From Paenarthrobacter aurescens TC1 (GTDB lineage Bacteria; Actinomycetota; Actinomycetes; Actinomycetales; Micrococcaceae): a stretch of DNA of 64,000 bases. The position numbers and the translations under genes were made by a program. Positions 42,194 to 50,355 of this stretch are shown in pieces (the stretch's first letter is position 1; each line of letters starts with the position of its first letter). Below the pieces are notes generated by a model. It searched no databases. It saw only the letters and a list, made by a program, of their open reading frames with translations, and was not told the origin of the DNA. The DNA lies in the NCBI GenBank assembly GCA_000014925.1, contig CP000474.1, positions 1,178,001 to 1,242,000 on the forward strand, in the 5' to 3' direction.

Positions 42194-42250
42194 GTCCGCC
42201 CACCGAACCTGTTTCGTGACCCGAGGCAACCATGGAGCAGACTTGGACGG

Positions 42251-43615
42251 GTGACCGCCAACAAACCTCGTCCCGGCCTCGCAATTGCTGCGCTGAGCCT
42301 CGGGACGGCGCTGAACCCGCTGAACTCGTCCATGATCGCCGTGGCCCTGGTGGTGTTGCGGGAGCATTTCGAGCTCGACGTCGCCACCGTCACCTGGGTG
42401 ATCACCTCGTTCTATCTCGCGTCCGCCGCTGGCCAGCCTCTGATGGGCCGGCTCGCAGATCGTTTCGGTCCGCGACGCCTGTTCATGTTCGGCATGGCCC
42501 TGGTGGCGGTCACGTGCGCGATCGCGCCGTTCCTGCCCAACTTCGCTTTGGTCTGCGTGGCCCGCGCGCTCATGGCTGTAGGGACTGCGACGGCGTACCC
42601 GTCCGCCGTCGTGATGGTCACCGAGCTGAGCCGGCTGGCCAATTTGCCGTCCACGCGGCCGTTGGGCCGGATCCAGATGGCGAACACCTCGGCGGCGGCT
42701 GTTGGGCCCGTGGTGGGAGGGCTCTTGGTGAGCCTGGTCGGGTGGCAGGCGCTCTTCGCGATCAATGTGCCCATCGCCTTGCTGGCCATGATCGTGGTCT
42801 ACAAAGTGGCGCCTGTGGATTCCGGGCGTGAGACCGGCAGGCTCGGCCAACTGATCCGCGATTCGGACATCCCCGGCATAATGGCCTTCGTCACCTCGCT
42901 CATGCTGGCCATGATGGCGTTGCTCAACGTGCTGCCCGGCTACCGCTGGTATCTTTTGGGTGCTGCCACCGTGATCGGCGCGCTGTTCGCCTGGCGCGAG
43001 CTGCGTTTCAAACCGCCGTTCCTGGACCTCCGCTTGTTGGGCCGGAACCGGCCGCTGCTGCTGGTCTACCTGCTGTTCGTCGTGTTCAGCGGCGTCTACT
43101 ACTTTGCGTTCTTCGGCCTTCCGCAATTGCTGCAGGAGGCGGGGCATTACGACGCCGGCGTGGTGGGCCTGCTCATGCTGCCCCTCGCGGCGTTGTCGGT
43201 TGTGGTGACGCCACTAACCGTGCGGTTCATTGAGCGGTTCGGCGTGCGTCCCGTTCTGATCACCGGGGTGCTGATCCTGACTCTTGCGGCCGGCACTCTC
43301 GGGTTCCTGACCATGACTCTGTGGGCGCCGCTGGTGTTCGTGCTGACGGCCTTGATGGGTGTGCCGTACGGGGTGGTCAGCACAGCGTCTAACCAAGGCC
43401 TCTACGTTTCTGCCCGTCCCGAAGAGAGGGGAGTGGCCGCCGGTATCTTCCAGACCTGCCGCTACCTCGGAGCCATCACCGCGACCGTACTGATTGGCGT
43501 GCTCTACGGCCCGGGCGTGAACCAGGCGAACTGGGGGACCATGGTCCTGGTGATGCTTGGCCTCAGTGTTGTAGTGCTGGTGCTTGCGGTGATGTGGCGG
43601 AAGCCAGCGGTTTAG
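42251..43615 (+). CDS. MFS transporter, DHA2-like exporter
   Basis: 454 residues with a GTG start and about 12-14 helices. The loop motif GRLADRFGPRRLFMFG and the later LNPLNSSMIAVAL and GPVVGGLLVSLVGWQALFAI elements are typical of proton-driven drug exporters. An AraC-type regulator remnant lies 56 bases downstream, so the pair may once have been a regulator-exporter unit. Confidence 0.88.
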   Translation: MTANKPRPGLAIAALSLGTALNPLNSSMIAVALVVLREHFELDVATVTWVITSFYLASAAGQPLMGRLADRFGPRRLFMFGMALVAVTCAIAPFLPNFALVCVARALMAVGTATAYPSAVVMVTELSRLANLPSTRPLGRIQMANTSAAAVGPVVGGLLVSLVGWQALFAINVPIALLAMIVVYKVAPVDSGRETGRLGQLIRDSDIPGIMAFVTSLMLAMMALLNVLPGYRWYLLGAATVIGALFAWRELRFKPPFLDLRLLGRNRPLLLVYLLFVVFSGVYYFAFFGLPQLLQEAGHYDAGVVGLLMLPLAALSVVVTPLTVRFIERFGVRPVLITGVLILTLAAGTLGFLTMTLWAPLVFVLTALMGVPYGVVSTASNQGLYVSARPEERGVAAGIFQTCRYLGAITATVLIGVLYGPGVNQANWGTMVLVMLGLSVVVLVLAVMWRKPAV

Positions 43616-43671
43616 GGGTTTAGCGGGATCAGCAGTCCCGCCGCGCCAGCAATGGAGAGTGCTGCGCGTAC

Positions 43672-44199
43672 GTGATTTGCCGGAACCCAGCCCCGCAAGA
43701 ACTGGCTCCAATCGTGGATGGCGCCCTGGGGCAAGCGGTTGTTGAGCGGCGGATCTTGGACCTTCTCCTGCTGCAGTTGGTGCGCATCAACGCAGACCGC
43801 GCCGAATCCGGCAATCCGAGTTGGGCCGCTGGAACCCGCGATCCGATAGTTGCCCGGGCACTCGCGGCCCTGCACCAGGAACCGGCGGCGCCATGGACCG
43901 TGGCTGAATTGGCACTGAGGTGCCACGTCTCAAGGGCGACCATGGCCGCCCGCTTCCGTGCCGCCGTCGGGCAGTCACCCATGGCTTACCTGACCACGCG
44001 GCGACTGGCGCTGGCCGCGGACAGATTGGCGTCCAGCACCGTCACCACTGCCGTGATTGCCGAGGAAGTCGGCTACAGCAACGCCTTCACGTTCAGCGCT
44101 GCGTTTTCGCGCGAGTACGGGGTCAGCCCGAGTGGGTACCGCAGGTCCGCGTCCTTCCCTCCCGGGGTAGCGCCGTCAAGCCATAGAACTGCTCCTTGA
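43672..44199 (+). CDS. AraC family regulator, N-terminally shortened
   Basis: Only 175 residues from a GTG without a good ribosome binding site; an in-frame stop lies at 43621. The C-terminal AraC domain is complete, with two helix-turn-helix units (WTVAELALRCHVSRATMAAR and TAVIAEEVGYSNAFTFSAAF) and the AraC ending FSREYGVSPSGYRR. Full-length relatives have about 300 residues with an N-terminal cupin_6 effector domain; here only its last 50 residues or so remain. It may be a decaying gene or a constitutive DNA-binding fragment. Confidence 0.7.
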   Translation: MICRNPAPQELAPIVDGALGQAVVERRILDLLLLQLVRINADRAESGNPSWAAGTRDPIVARALAALHQEPAAPWTVAELALRCHVSRATMAARFRAAVGQSPMAYLTTRRLALAADRLASSTVTTAVIAEEVGYSNAFTFSAAFSREYGVSPSGYRRSASFPPGVAPSSHRTAP

Positions 44200-44202
44200 C
44201 CA

Positions 44203-44242
44203 AATTACTGAGTGCGCTCATGATTGAGTTAAGTCAGTAATT
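44203..44242 (+). promoter_or_regulatory. Operator-like inverted repeat before the oxidoreductase gene
   Basis: Perfect 9-bp arms AATTACTGA (44203-44211) and TCAGTAATT (44234-44242) with a 22-base spacer, just before AAGGAG and the start at 44259. It may bind the TetR protein encoded at 46164. Confidence 0.5.
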
Positions 44243-44258
44243 ATCCAAGGAGCGTTCC

Positions 44259-45254
44259 ATGAAAGCCTTCGTCCTCACCCAATACAAGCAACCGTTGCAG
44301 CAGATCGACGTCCCGGAGCCCGTGCTCGGGGATCATGACGTACTGGTCCAAGTGAAAGCCGCCGGACTGAACCAGCTCGACGAGAAGATCAGGCTGGGGG
44401 AGTTCAAGCAGGTCCTCCCCTACAAGCTGCCGCAGGTTCTTGGTCATGATGTGGCCGGTACCGTTGTGCAGATCGGGGAGAAGGTGCGGTCCTTCAAACC
44501 CGGCGACGAGGTGTTTGCACGCCCCGGAAATGACAGCATCGGGACGTTCGCGGAGCGAGTCGCTGTCGCCGAGGAAGACCTGGCCATCAAGCCGGCAACC
44601 ATCAGTATGGAAGAGGCCGGCTCGCTTCCGCTGGTGGCGCTGACCGCGTGGCAGGCACTTGTTGAGCGGGGCTCCGTGGGCCCGGGCCAGAAAGTACTCA
44701 TCCACGCGGGCGCCGGGGGAGTGGGCTCCATCGCTATCCAGCTCGCTAAGTACCTCGGGGCCACGGTAGCTACTACGGTCAGTGCCGGGAACAGGGGCTT
44801 TGTTCGGGAACTCGGAGCGGATGTGGTGATCGACTACCGGACCGAGGACTTCACCGAGATCCTTCACGACTACGACCTGGTCCTTGACAGCCTCGGGGGC
44901 GAGAACCTGGAGCGCTCCTTGAAGGTCCTGAAGAAGGGTGGCCGGGCCATTGGCATCGCAGGGCCGCCGGATGCCGGCTTGGCACGCCAGCTGGGCGGAA
45001 ACCCAGTTCTGCTCGGGTTGATGACCCTGCTCAGCTCGCGGATCCGCCGCCAAGCCCGCCAGTTGGGAGTCACGTACGAGTTCCTCTTCATGCAGGCCAA
45101 CGGCAAGCAGTTGCGCGAGATCGCAGCACTCATCGACGCCGGAGACATCAAGCCAATAGTGGGACGGGTCATTCCGTTCGATCAGACCTCCGACGTTCTG
45201 GCAGCCCTTGATAAGGGCGGCGTCCGCGGCAAGACCGTTGTTAGCCATCTCTAA
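44259..45254 (+). CDS. NADP-dependent quinone/zinc-type oxidoreductase (MDR family)
   Basis: 331 residues. The medium-chain dehydrogenase N-terminal GroES-like fold is followed by the Rossmann motif HAGAGGVGSIAIQLAKYLGA, with no structural zinc Cys cluster, as in quinone oxidoreductases. The segment LGHDVAGTVVQIGEKVRSF is typical. AAGGAG is present. It is followed by a hydrolase and a TetR gene in the same direction, which suggests a detoxification unit for an electrophile or aromatic compound. Confidence 0.9.
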   Translation: MKAFVLTQYKQPLQQIDVPEPVLGDHDVLVQVKAAGLNQLDEKIRLGEFKQVLPYKLPQVLGHDVAGTVVQIGEKVRSFKPGDEVFARPGNDSIGTFAERVAVAEEDLAIKPATISMEEAGSLPLVALTAWQALVERGSVGPGQKVLIHAGAGGVGSIAIQLAKYLGATVATTVSAGNRGFVRELGADVVIDYRTEDFTEILHDYDLVLDSLGGENLERSLKVLKKGGRAIGIAGPPDAGLARQLGGNPVLLGLMTLLSSRIRRQARQLGVTYEFLFMQANGKQLREIAALIDAGDIKPIVGRVIPFDQTSDVLAALDKGGVRGKTVVSHL

Positions 45255-45280
45255 CCACTCACACCGACAGGACGAACATC

Positions 45281-46135
45281 ATGAGCAGTGAACAGCAAAA
45301 CCAAAGCAGCTACTTCCAGGTGCCCGCTAAAACCGTGACGGCTAACGGCGTCAGCTACGCATACCGTGAAATGGGGCCCAAGGGCGGAATCCCAGTAGTC
45401 TTCCTGATTCATCTCGCCGGGACTATGGACAATTGGGACCCGCGCATCATCGATCCCATCGCCGAGAAACATCACGTGATCACGTTCAGCAACCGCGGCG
45501 TGGGCGCCTCAACGGGAATCGTCCCGGACAGCATCGAAAGCATGGCCGACGACGCCGCGAGCTTCATCAACGCCCTCGGGTATCAGAAGGTGGATCTCTT
45601 CGGTTTCTCGCTCGGTGGCATGATCGCCCAGTCGCTGGTAGTGAAGCATCCCGGGCTTGTCCGCAAACTTGTCCTGGCTGGTACCGGTCCTGCTGGCGGG
45701 GAGGGCATCCAGAAAATCATCGCTATCACTTACTACGACATGCTCAGGGCTACCCTCATCCGGCAGGACCCCAAGGAGTTCCTGTTCTTCAACCGGAACA
45801 CCGCCGGCAAGCCCGCTGCGAGGGCGTTCATTAATCGGCTCAAGGAACGCACCACCAACCGCGAGGCGCCCATCAAGCTCCAGGCGTTCCAGACCCAACT
45901 GAAGGCCATCAGGCGGTGGGGGCTGTCGCCGTCGGCCGATCTGGGAGTCATCACCCAGCCGACGCTGATCGCCAACGGCGATAACGACCGCATGGTGCCC
46001 TCCAAGCTTTCCGGCGACATGCACCGAAGGATTCCGGGCAGCGAGCTGGTCATCTACGCCGATTCAGGGCACGGCGGCATCTTCCAATTCCATGACAGGT
46101 TTGTCCCAGTAGCCCTCGAATTTCTTGGCCGCTGA
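45281..46135 (+). CDS. Alpha/beta hydrolase
   Basis: 284 residues. The oxyanion region is VFLIHLAGTMDNWDP, the nucleophile elbow GFSLGGMIAQSL, the acid Asp in IANGDNDRMVP, and the His in DSGHGGIFQFHDR. It resembles haloperoxidase-like or pimeloyl-carrier-like esterases of unknown substrate. It follows the oxidoreductase by 26 bases and is likely co-transcribed. Confidence 0.9.
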   Translation: MSSEQQNQSSYFQVPAKTVTANGVSYAYREMGPKGGIPVVFLIHLAGTMDNWDPRIIDPIAEKHHVITFSNRGVGASTGIVPDSIESMADDAASFINALGYQKVDLFGFSLGGMIAQSLVVKHPGLVRKLVLAGTGPAGGEGIQKIIAITYYDMLRATLIRQDPKEFLFFNRNTAGKPAARAFINRLKERTTNREAPIKLQAFQTQLKAIRRWGLSPSADLGVITQPTLIANGDNDRMVPSKLSGDMHRRIPGSELVIYADSGHGGIFQFHDRFVPVALEFLGR

Positions 46136-46151
46136 TTTGGCGGACCGCTGA

Positions 46152-46157
46152 TACGGT
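46152..46157 (+). promoter_or_regulatory. Leaderless -10 box TACGGT
   Basis: TACGGT ends 6 bases before the ATG at 46164 and no Shine-Dalgarno is present, so the TetR gene may have its own leaderless transcript. Confidence 0.45.
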
Positions 46158-46163
46158 AGCTGA

Positions 46164-46766
46164 ATGCAGCCTGCGCCCCAGACACTTGGCCGACGTGAGC
46201 GGAATAAGCAGGAGAAGCTTGACCGCATCACCGCGGCCGCACGAGAACTTTTCACCCAATACGGAGTGGATGAGGTCACCACCCAGCAGGTGGCTGAAAA
46301 GGCCGACGTCGGATCGGGAACCTTGTTCCTCTACGCCAAGACCAAGGCGGAGCTGCTGCTGCTGGTACACAACATGAAATACGCTGAGGCGCTCGCCTCG
46401 GGCGTTGAGGCCGCTTCCACGGAGAAGGCTATTCTCGACGCAGTGATGGCCATTATCAGTCCCATCATTGAGTGCAACCGAGTCCAGATCGAGAACGGCC
46501 GAACCTACCTGAAGGAAATCGTCTTCGGGGATCCCGCCGAGCCGCACCATGCAGAAGCGCTGTCTCTCACCATTCGCACAGAAGAAGCCATCGCCGAGAT
46601 CCTTGGCCGGGACGATCAGCTGGTTGCCCGCGATCCGGCGAAGCTGGCGCGGATTATTTCATCGATCATGTTCGTCAGCATGTCGTCGTCGGCCACCATG
46701 GGATTCACAGACGCCCAGGTTGGCGACGAGATCCGGGATCAGATCAGCGTGCTCCTGGGCGCCTGA
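46164..46766 (+). CDS. TetR/AcrR family regulator
   Basis: 200 residues. The helix-turn-helix is at about 12-60 (KLDRITAAARELFTQYGVDE, then VTTQQVAEKADVGSGTLFLY). The C-terminal ligand domain is helical. It lies 28 bases after the hydrolase gene and probably controls the oxidoreductase-hydrolase unit through the inverted repeat at 44203-44242. Confidence 0.9.
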   Translation: MQPAPQTLGRRERNKQEKLDRITAAARELFTQYGVDEVTTQQVAEKADVGSGTLFLYAKTKAELLLLVHNMKYAEALASGVEAASTEKAILDAVMAIISPIIECNRVQIENGRTYLKEIVFGDPAEPHHAEALSLTIRTEEAIAEILGRDDQLVARDPAKLARIISSIMFVSMSSSATMGFTDAQVGDEIRDQISVLLGA

Positions 46767-46779
46767 CGTTTGACGGGCC

Positions 46780-47967
46780 TTAGCGGTTGAGGAACGCCTC
46801 GTGTTGGCGGTGCGCTTCGGCGACCTGCTCGCGGATGGTCTCCACGTCCTTGGCCTTGTTCCTGTATTTCAAAGGCATCTGCACGATCTGGGCTTCTTCC
46901 GCAGTCAGGGCCCGGTAGATGCGCTCACGCTCGTTGGCGTCGGCCGTGTAGTCGAGGTCGAGGTAGTTGACGGCGTGACGGCGGGCGTTGTTGATAGCAG
47001 TCTGGGCCTTGCCCGCGGGGCTTATCAGTGAGAGCACCACGGTGATGATCAGGACGCCGATGATGACGCTCAGCGAAAGGCCCGTGGTGATTTCGATGAC
47101 GTTGACGTGCTCGCCGTCGTTGATGAACGGCAAGTTGTTCTCGTGCAGGGCGTGCAGGATCAGCTTGACGCCGATGAACGCGAGGATGGCAGCCAAGCCG
47201 TAGGAGAGGTAGATGAGGCGGTCCAGCAGGCCGTCGATCAGGAAGTAGAGCTGGCGCAGGCCCATCAGTGAGAACGCTGTGGCTGTGAAGACGATGAAGA
47301 CGTTCTGCGTCAGGCCGAAGATCGCCGGAATGGAGTCCAGGGCGAACAGGATGTCCGTGCCGCCGATGGCCACCATTACCAGCAGCATGGGAGTAAGGGC
47401 CCTCTTGCCGTTGACCATGGTGAAGAGCTTGTCGCCGTCGTACTTATCCGTGGTGTGGAAGAGCTTCTTGGCCATGCGGATGATGAAGTTGTTAGCCTGA
47501 CCGTCCCCGTGGTCGCCGGGCTTGAGGAGGTTGCCGGCCGTCAGGAGCAGGATGAGACCGAAGATGTAGAACACCCAGGCGAACGAGTTGATCAGCGCAG
47601 CGCCCAGAAAAATGAAGCCGGTCCTGGCGATCAGCGAGAATACGATGCCGAAGAGAAGGACCTTCTGCTGATCTTCACGCGGGACCCTGAAGCTCGCCAT
47701 GATGATCAGGAACACGAAGAGGTTGTCCACCGAGAGGGCCTTCTCCGTGATGTAGCCGGCGAAGTACTCCGAACCCATTTGGCCGCCGCCGAATATCAGG
47801 ACCAGGACTCCGAAGAGCACGGCTAACCCTACGTATATGGAGGACCAGATGGCTGCTTCTTTGAGCGACGGGACGTGCGCCTTCCGAATGTGGAAGAAGT
47901 AGTCGAAGGCGAGCAGCGCCAGAATAACGACGATGGTGATGCCCCAAATGAGGGGAGAGACAGTCAT
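46780..47967 (-). CDS. TerC/Alx family membrane protein
   Basis: 395 residues with about nine helices. The conserved acidic membrane residues lie in LSVDNLFVFLIIMASF and in VAIGGTDILFALDSIPAIFG, matching TerC/Alx proteins linked to manganese efflux and tellurite resistance. A charged cytoplasmic tail with DANERERIYRALTAEEAQIV follows. AGGA precedes the ATG. I searched upstream for a yybP-ykoY manganese riboswitch and could not make a convincing one. Confidence 0.92.
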   Translation of the reverse strand: MTVSPLIWGITIVVILALLAFDYFFHIRKAHVPSLKEAAIWSSIYVGLAVLFGVLVLIFGGGQMGSEYFAGYITEKALSVDNLFVFLIIMASFRVPREDQQKVLLFGIVFSLIARTGFIFLGAALINSFAWVFYIFGLILLLTAGNLLKPGDHGDGQANNFIIRMAKKLFHTTDKYDGDKLFTMVNGKRALTPMLLVMVAIGGTDILFALDSIPAIFGLTQNVFIVFTATAFSLMGLRQLYFLIDGLLDRLIYLSYGLAAILAFIGVKLILHALHENNLPFINDGEHVNVIEITTGLSLSVIIGVLIITVVLSLISPAGKAQTAINNARRHAVNYLDLDYTADANERERIYRALTAEEAQIVQMPLKYRNKAKDVETIREQVAEAHRQHEAFLNR

Positions 47968-48133
47968 ATGATCCTGCTTTCGTGAGGTGCGGCGTGGTAC
48001 TCACCGAGGGTCAGAACTTCTGGGATCAAATTTACCGGCTTCCCTGTGGCTGGTGATAACTGTGTGGCGTTCTGCAGCTTGGGAAAGTACTTTCCTAGGC
48101 TGGCGTCACTGAACATCACCAATTGGGGGAACC

Positions 48134-48577
48134 ATGAACGAGAACACAGACAACATGTCACCGGCTGAAGCACGCGAACTCCTGGCAAGGGCCGATTCCC
48201 TGGGCGCGACTTCTATCAACGCAGCAGCGTGGCCCGTTGCCGTCACTTTCACGAGCCTCGCGATCATGGGTTCCTTGTTGATGATCGGGATGCATATCGT
48301 GACCCACACCGGATACGGCGCGGCACTTCTGGCCTGCTCTGTGGGCGCTTGGGGCGCCATAACCGCGTCCATCTGGCCCATGTTTCAACGGTCAACAAAG
48401 GCCGGATTCACCAGACGGTTCGTCACGTCCCTCATCGCCTACTTCGCCCTGTACGTGGTGGCGCTCGTTGGCGGAGCCTACTTCTTCCCGAGCGGCAACC
48501 TGTGGTTCTACATCCCGGCCGCTATTACCTTGGCCGCCATCGGCCTGGCTGCGGCCTTTCGAGAGCTGCGCGCATGA
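48134..48577 (+). CDS. Small four-helix membrane protein
   Basis: 147 residues. A polar N terminus ([20 protein letters not shown]) is followed by four hydrophobic helices. I recognise no named family; similar proteins often precede a winged-helix regulator in Micrococcaceae. Its stop overlaps an ATG (ATGA at 48574), where such a regulator begins but is cut short. Confidence 0.75.
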   Translation: MNENTDNMSPAEARELLARADSLGATSINAAAWPVAVTFTSLAIMGSLLMIGMHIVTHTGYGAALLACSVGAWGAITASIWPMFQRSTKAGFTRRFVTSLIAYFALYVVALVGGAYFFPSGNLWFYIPAAITLAAIGLAAAFRELRA

Positions 48578-49583
48578 GCACACCAGCAGAACACCCGCGG
48601 CACAAGCTCAAGGAACGGTCCAAGGAGGCTTTGGTGACCTTCGTGAGCAGCCAGGTAGTTCCAAGAATTCCGATGGGCTTTCCCAAAACCAGTGCCACGA
48701 TGATGCCGACGGTCACCGGGTACATTGCGGCGGAGACGAAACCGTCCCAGCCTCCGACGGTGACACCGGCTGAGAAGAAGGCAAAGACGGGGACGGCGAT
48801 GCCGGCAGAGACCGGCCGGAAGCGGTGTTCAAAGATCTCCGCGAGGCCCGGTCCGGCGGAGGGGCCGCCGCTGGCCTGGTCCCTGATGACGGGGATGGCG
48901 AAGCCCAGCAGCACACCGGCGACCGTGGCATGGATGCCCGAGGCGTGCACCAGCGCCCAAGTGAGATGGTCGCCGCGATCGTGCGCCGAGGTTCCCCGGT
49001 GGACCCCGAAGTAGTTCATCGTCAGATCCTGAAGCCCGATGACCATATACGCGGCACCAGCCCGGCGAAGATCTCGGTGTTCGTCCATGGCCGATGGGAT
49101 CTCGATCATCGCTCCGCTGGGGCGCGCAACACCCCGTCTTTCGCTGATATGGGTGAGGGCTCTAAACTCGTCAGTGCTACCGACATACGAGAGCATGAGG
49201 GAGAGGTTTGGCCAACGACTCGATACCTCGGCAACGGCTGCCGCTTCGGCCTCGTACTCGTCGGGCTCTTCTAGAGCGCGCCGCGCACCACGTGGGCTGA
49301 GGATGGGATTCTCAACCAGCGAGACGGACCTGTATCCCGCAACCGTTAGCAGCTCCCGGGACTCAAAATCACTGAGGCGATACCAGACCTGTTTCGGGAA
49401 GAACGAGGCAGCGAGTCGCTCAAGGGAGTCCCGTAAGGCCTCGAAGCCCCCGTCTGTGGTCGGTGACGCGCCGATGCTCCTGATCAAGTACTCACTACGC
49501 AGAAGCGAGACGCCCGACGCTCGGTCCACCAATTCAGGATCGAAAAACTCTCCGCTCGCGATGACCCCTATTTCAGACTGCAT
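48525..49583 (-). CDS. Chimeric ORF: PEP-utiliser C-terminal barrel fused to NhaA fragment
   Basis: One 352-residue frame. Residues 1-203 are the first part of a PEP-utilising-enzyme C-terminal barrel, close to PEP synthase: [48 protein letters not shown] and [11 protein letters not shown]. From about residue 205 (near 48,970) it becomes NhaA-like: [20 protein letters not shown], then [20 protein letters not shown] and KVTKASLD, ending near 48,617. The last 30 residues are antisense to the membrane-protein gene. The barrel lacks its C-terminal active-site strand. The start overlaps the methyltransferase stop by 11 bases. The product is probably non-functional as a barrel. Confidence 0.75.
   Translation of the reverse strand: MQSEIGVIASGEFFDPELVDRASGVSLLRSEYLIRSIGASPTTDGGFEALRDSLERLAASFFPKQVWYRLSDFESRELLTVAGYRSVSLVENPILSPRGARRALEEPDEYEAEAAAVAEVSSRWPNLSLMLSYVGSTDEFRALTHISERRGVARPSGAMIEIPSAMDEHRDLRRAGAAYMVIGLQDLTMNYFGVHRGTSAHDRGDHLTWALVHASGIHATVAGVLLGFAIPVIRDQASGGPSAGPGLAEIFEHRFRPVSAGIAVPVFAFFSAGVTVGGWDGFVSAAMYPVTVGIIVALVLGKPIGILGTTWLLTKVTKASLDRSLSLCRGCSAGVLMRAALERPQPGRWRPR
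48574..48609 (+). pseudogene. 5' stub of a winged-helix regulator gene
   Basis: ATG 48574 overlaps the upstream stop and encodes [12 protein letters not shown], the usual N terminus of small winged-helix regulators (AEHPRHKL, followed in family members by D-x-V-I-H-x-P-V-R). After codon 12 the sequence changes to DNA that reads as nhaA on the other strand. The frame happens to stay open to 49014 but is not regulator-like. This marks the left edge of the inserted or rearranged segment. Confidence 0.6.
48617..48970 (-). pseudogene. nhaA: Internal fragment of Na+/H+ antiporter nhaA
   Basis: About 118 codons in frame encode the region of NhaA from the [16 protein letters not shown] helix to [21 protein letters not shown]. 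Both the N-terminal half and the C-terminal helices are missing. The fragment is bounded on one side by the PEP-utiliser-like sequence and on the other by the truncated winged-helix gene, so both ends are recombination joints. Confidence 0.75.
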
Positions 49584-50355
49584 CGCGCTTGAATACCATC
49601 AGTTGATACGGGAAAGGTAGAGCCGGAACGGGGGAGAGTTCCGAGTAGTGAACGAGAACTCCGAACGGCGCGAGGAACTCCTCCCATTCGGCGGCCGTGC
49701 GATGCTCACGCACGCAATCGCTGCCAAATTGATTGAGCGTCTGGTTGAAGAACAAATCAAGGGCAGGGTGCAAGTCGCCGGAGAAGTCCTCATCAATGCA
49801 GTTCTCTAAGACAACCAGCTTCGTCGCGGTCGTTGACATGACGGCGTCGAGAATTGCCTGTGGATCCCGTTCATGATGCAACACTGCGCCCAAGAAGATG
49901 GTGTCGGTGTGTGGGAGCGCGTCGCCGTCCTCCCAAGGAACAAAATCGATGAGCTCGTTGTCAATGATGTCGTCGAAATGCCCGACGCGTTCCAAAGCGG
50001 TGATCTGCTGCCCAGTACGCGCAGCAATCATGCCTGTTAGGCGGCAGTCTCCGGCGAGCAGGTCTACGGCCGGCTTCGTCTGGCCGCATAGATGCGGTGC
50101 GACCCAGTCGGCGACGGCGCGCGAACGTTGTTCCGCGAAATTCATATTCCACGCCGCCCTGACCCCAGAGGAGACCAGCATGTAACGTGCCTTGTCCGAT
50201 TCGAACCCGTCGTCCGCGATGTGCCGTGTAAGTTCCGCCACGAGCGACGGCGGGTGCAGTACGCCGTCGCGGTCCAGCACTTCGCTGATGGCCTTACCGA
50301 AGTCACCAGCGACGTTAGCGAAGTGAACGCTTGCAATAGTGGGCGATGGGCTCAA
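49573..50355 (-). CDS. SAM-dependent methyltransferase-like protein
   Basis: 260 residues. The start is TTG, overlapping the previous stop as TTGA, with GGAAGGA upstream. The Rossmann-type motif I reads [20 protein letters not shown], which is degenerate (the usual DxGxGxG is altered). [20 protein letters not shown] follows as motif IV/post-motif, then [12 protein letters not shown]. The fold fits class I methyltransferases, but loss of glycines means SAM binding needs proof. It is the fourth enzyme gene of the peptide cluster. Confidence 0.75.
   Translation of the reverse strand: MSPSPTIASVHFANVAGDFGKAISEVLDRDGVLHPPSLVAELTRHIADDGFESDKARYMLVSSGVRAAWNMNFAEQRSRAVADWVAPHLCGQTKPAVDLLAGDCRLTGMIAARTGQQITALERVGHFDDIIDNELIDFVPWEDGDALPHTDTIFLGAVLHHERDPQAILDAVMSTTATKLVVLENCIDEDFSGDLHPALDLFFNQTLNQFGSDCVREHRTAAEWEEFLAPFGVLVHYSELSPVPALPFPYQLMVFKRDAV

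Noticed and set aside
48000..48060. Cobalamin-riboswitch-like bases (ACAGGGAAGCCGGT on the minus strand) before the TerC gene
   Set aside because: The matching CCGG partner and the rest of the B12 box are absent, and no yybP-ykoY manganese riboswitch core could be built either.
48574..49014. 146-codon plus-strand frame continuing from the winged-helix start
   Set aside because: After codon 12 it is antisense to the nhaA-like fragment and has no regulator residues, so it is only accidental read-through.
50197..50215. GATTCGAACCCG resembling a tRNA T-arm
   Set aside because: It lies inside the methyltransferase coding sequence and no acceptor, D-arm or anticodon stem can be folded around it.
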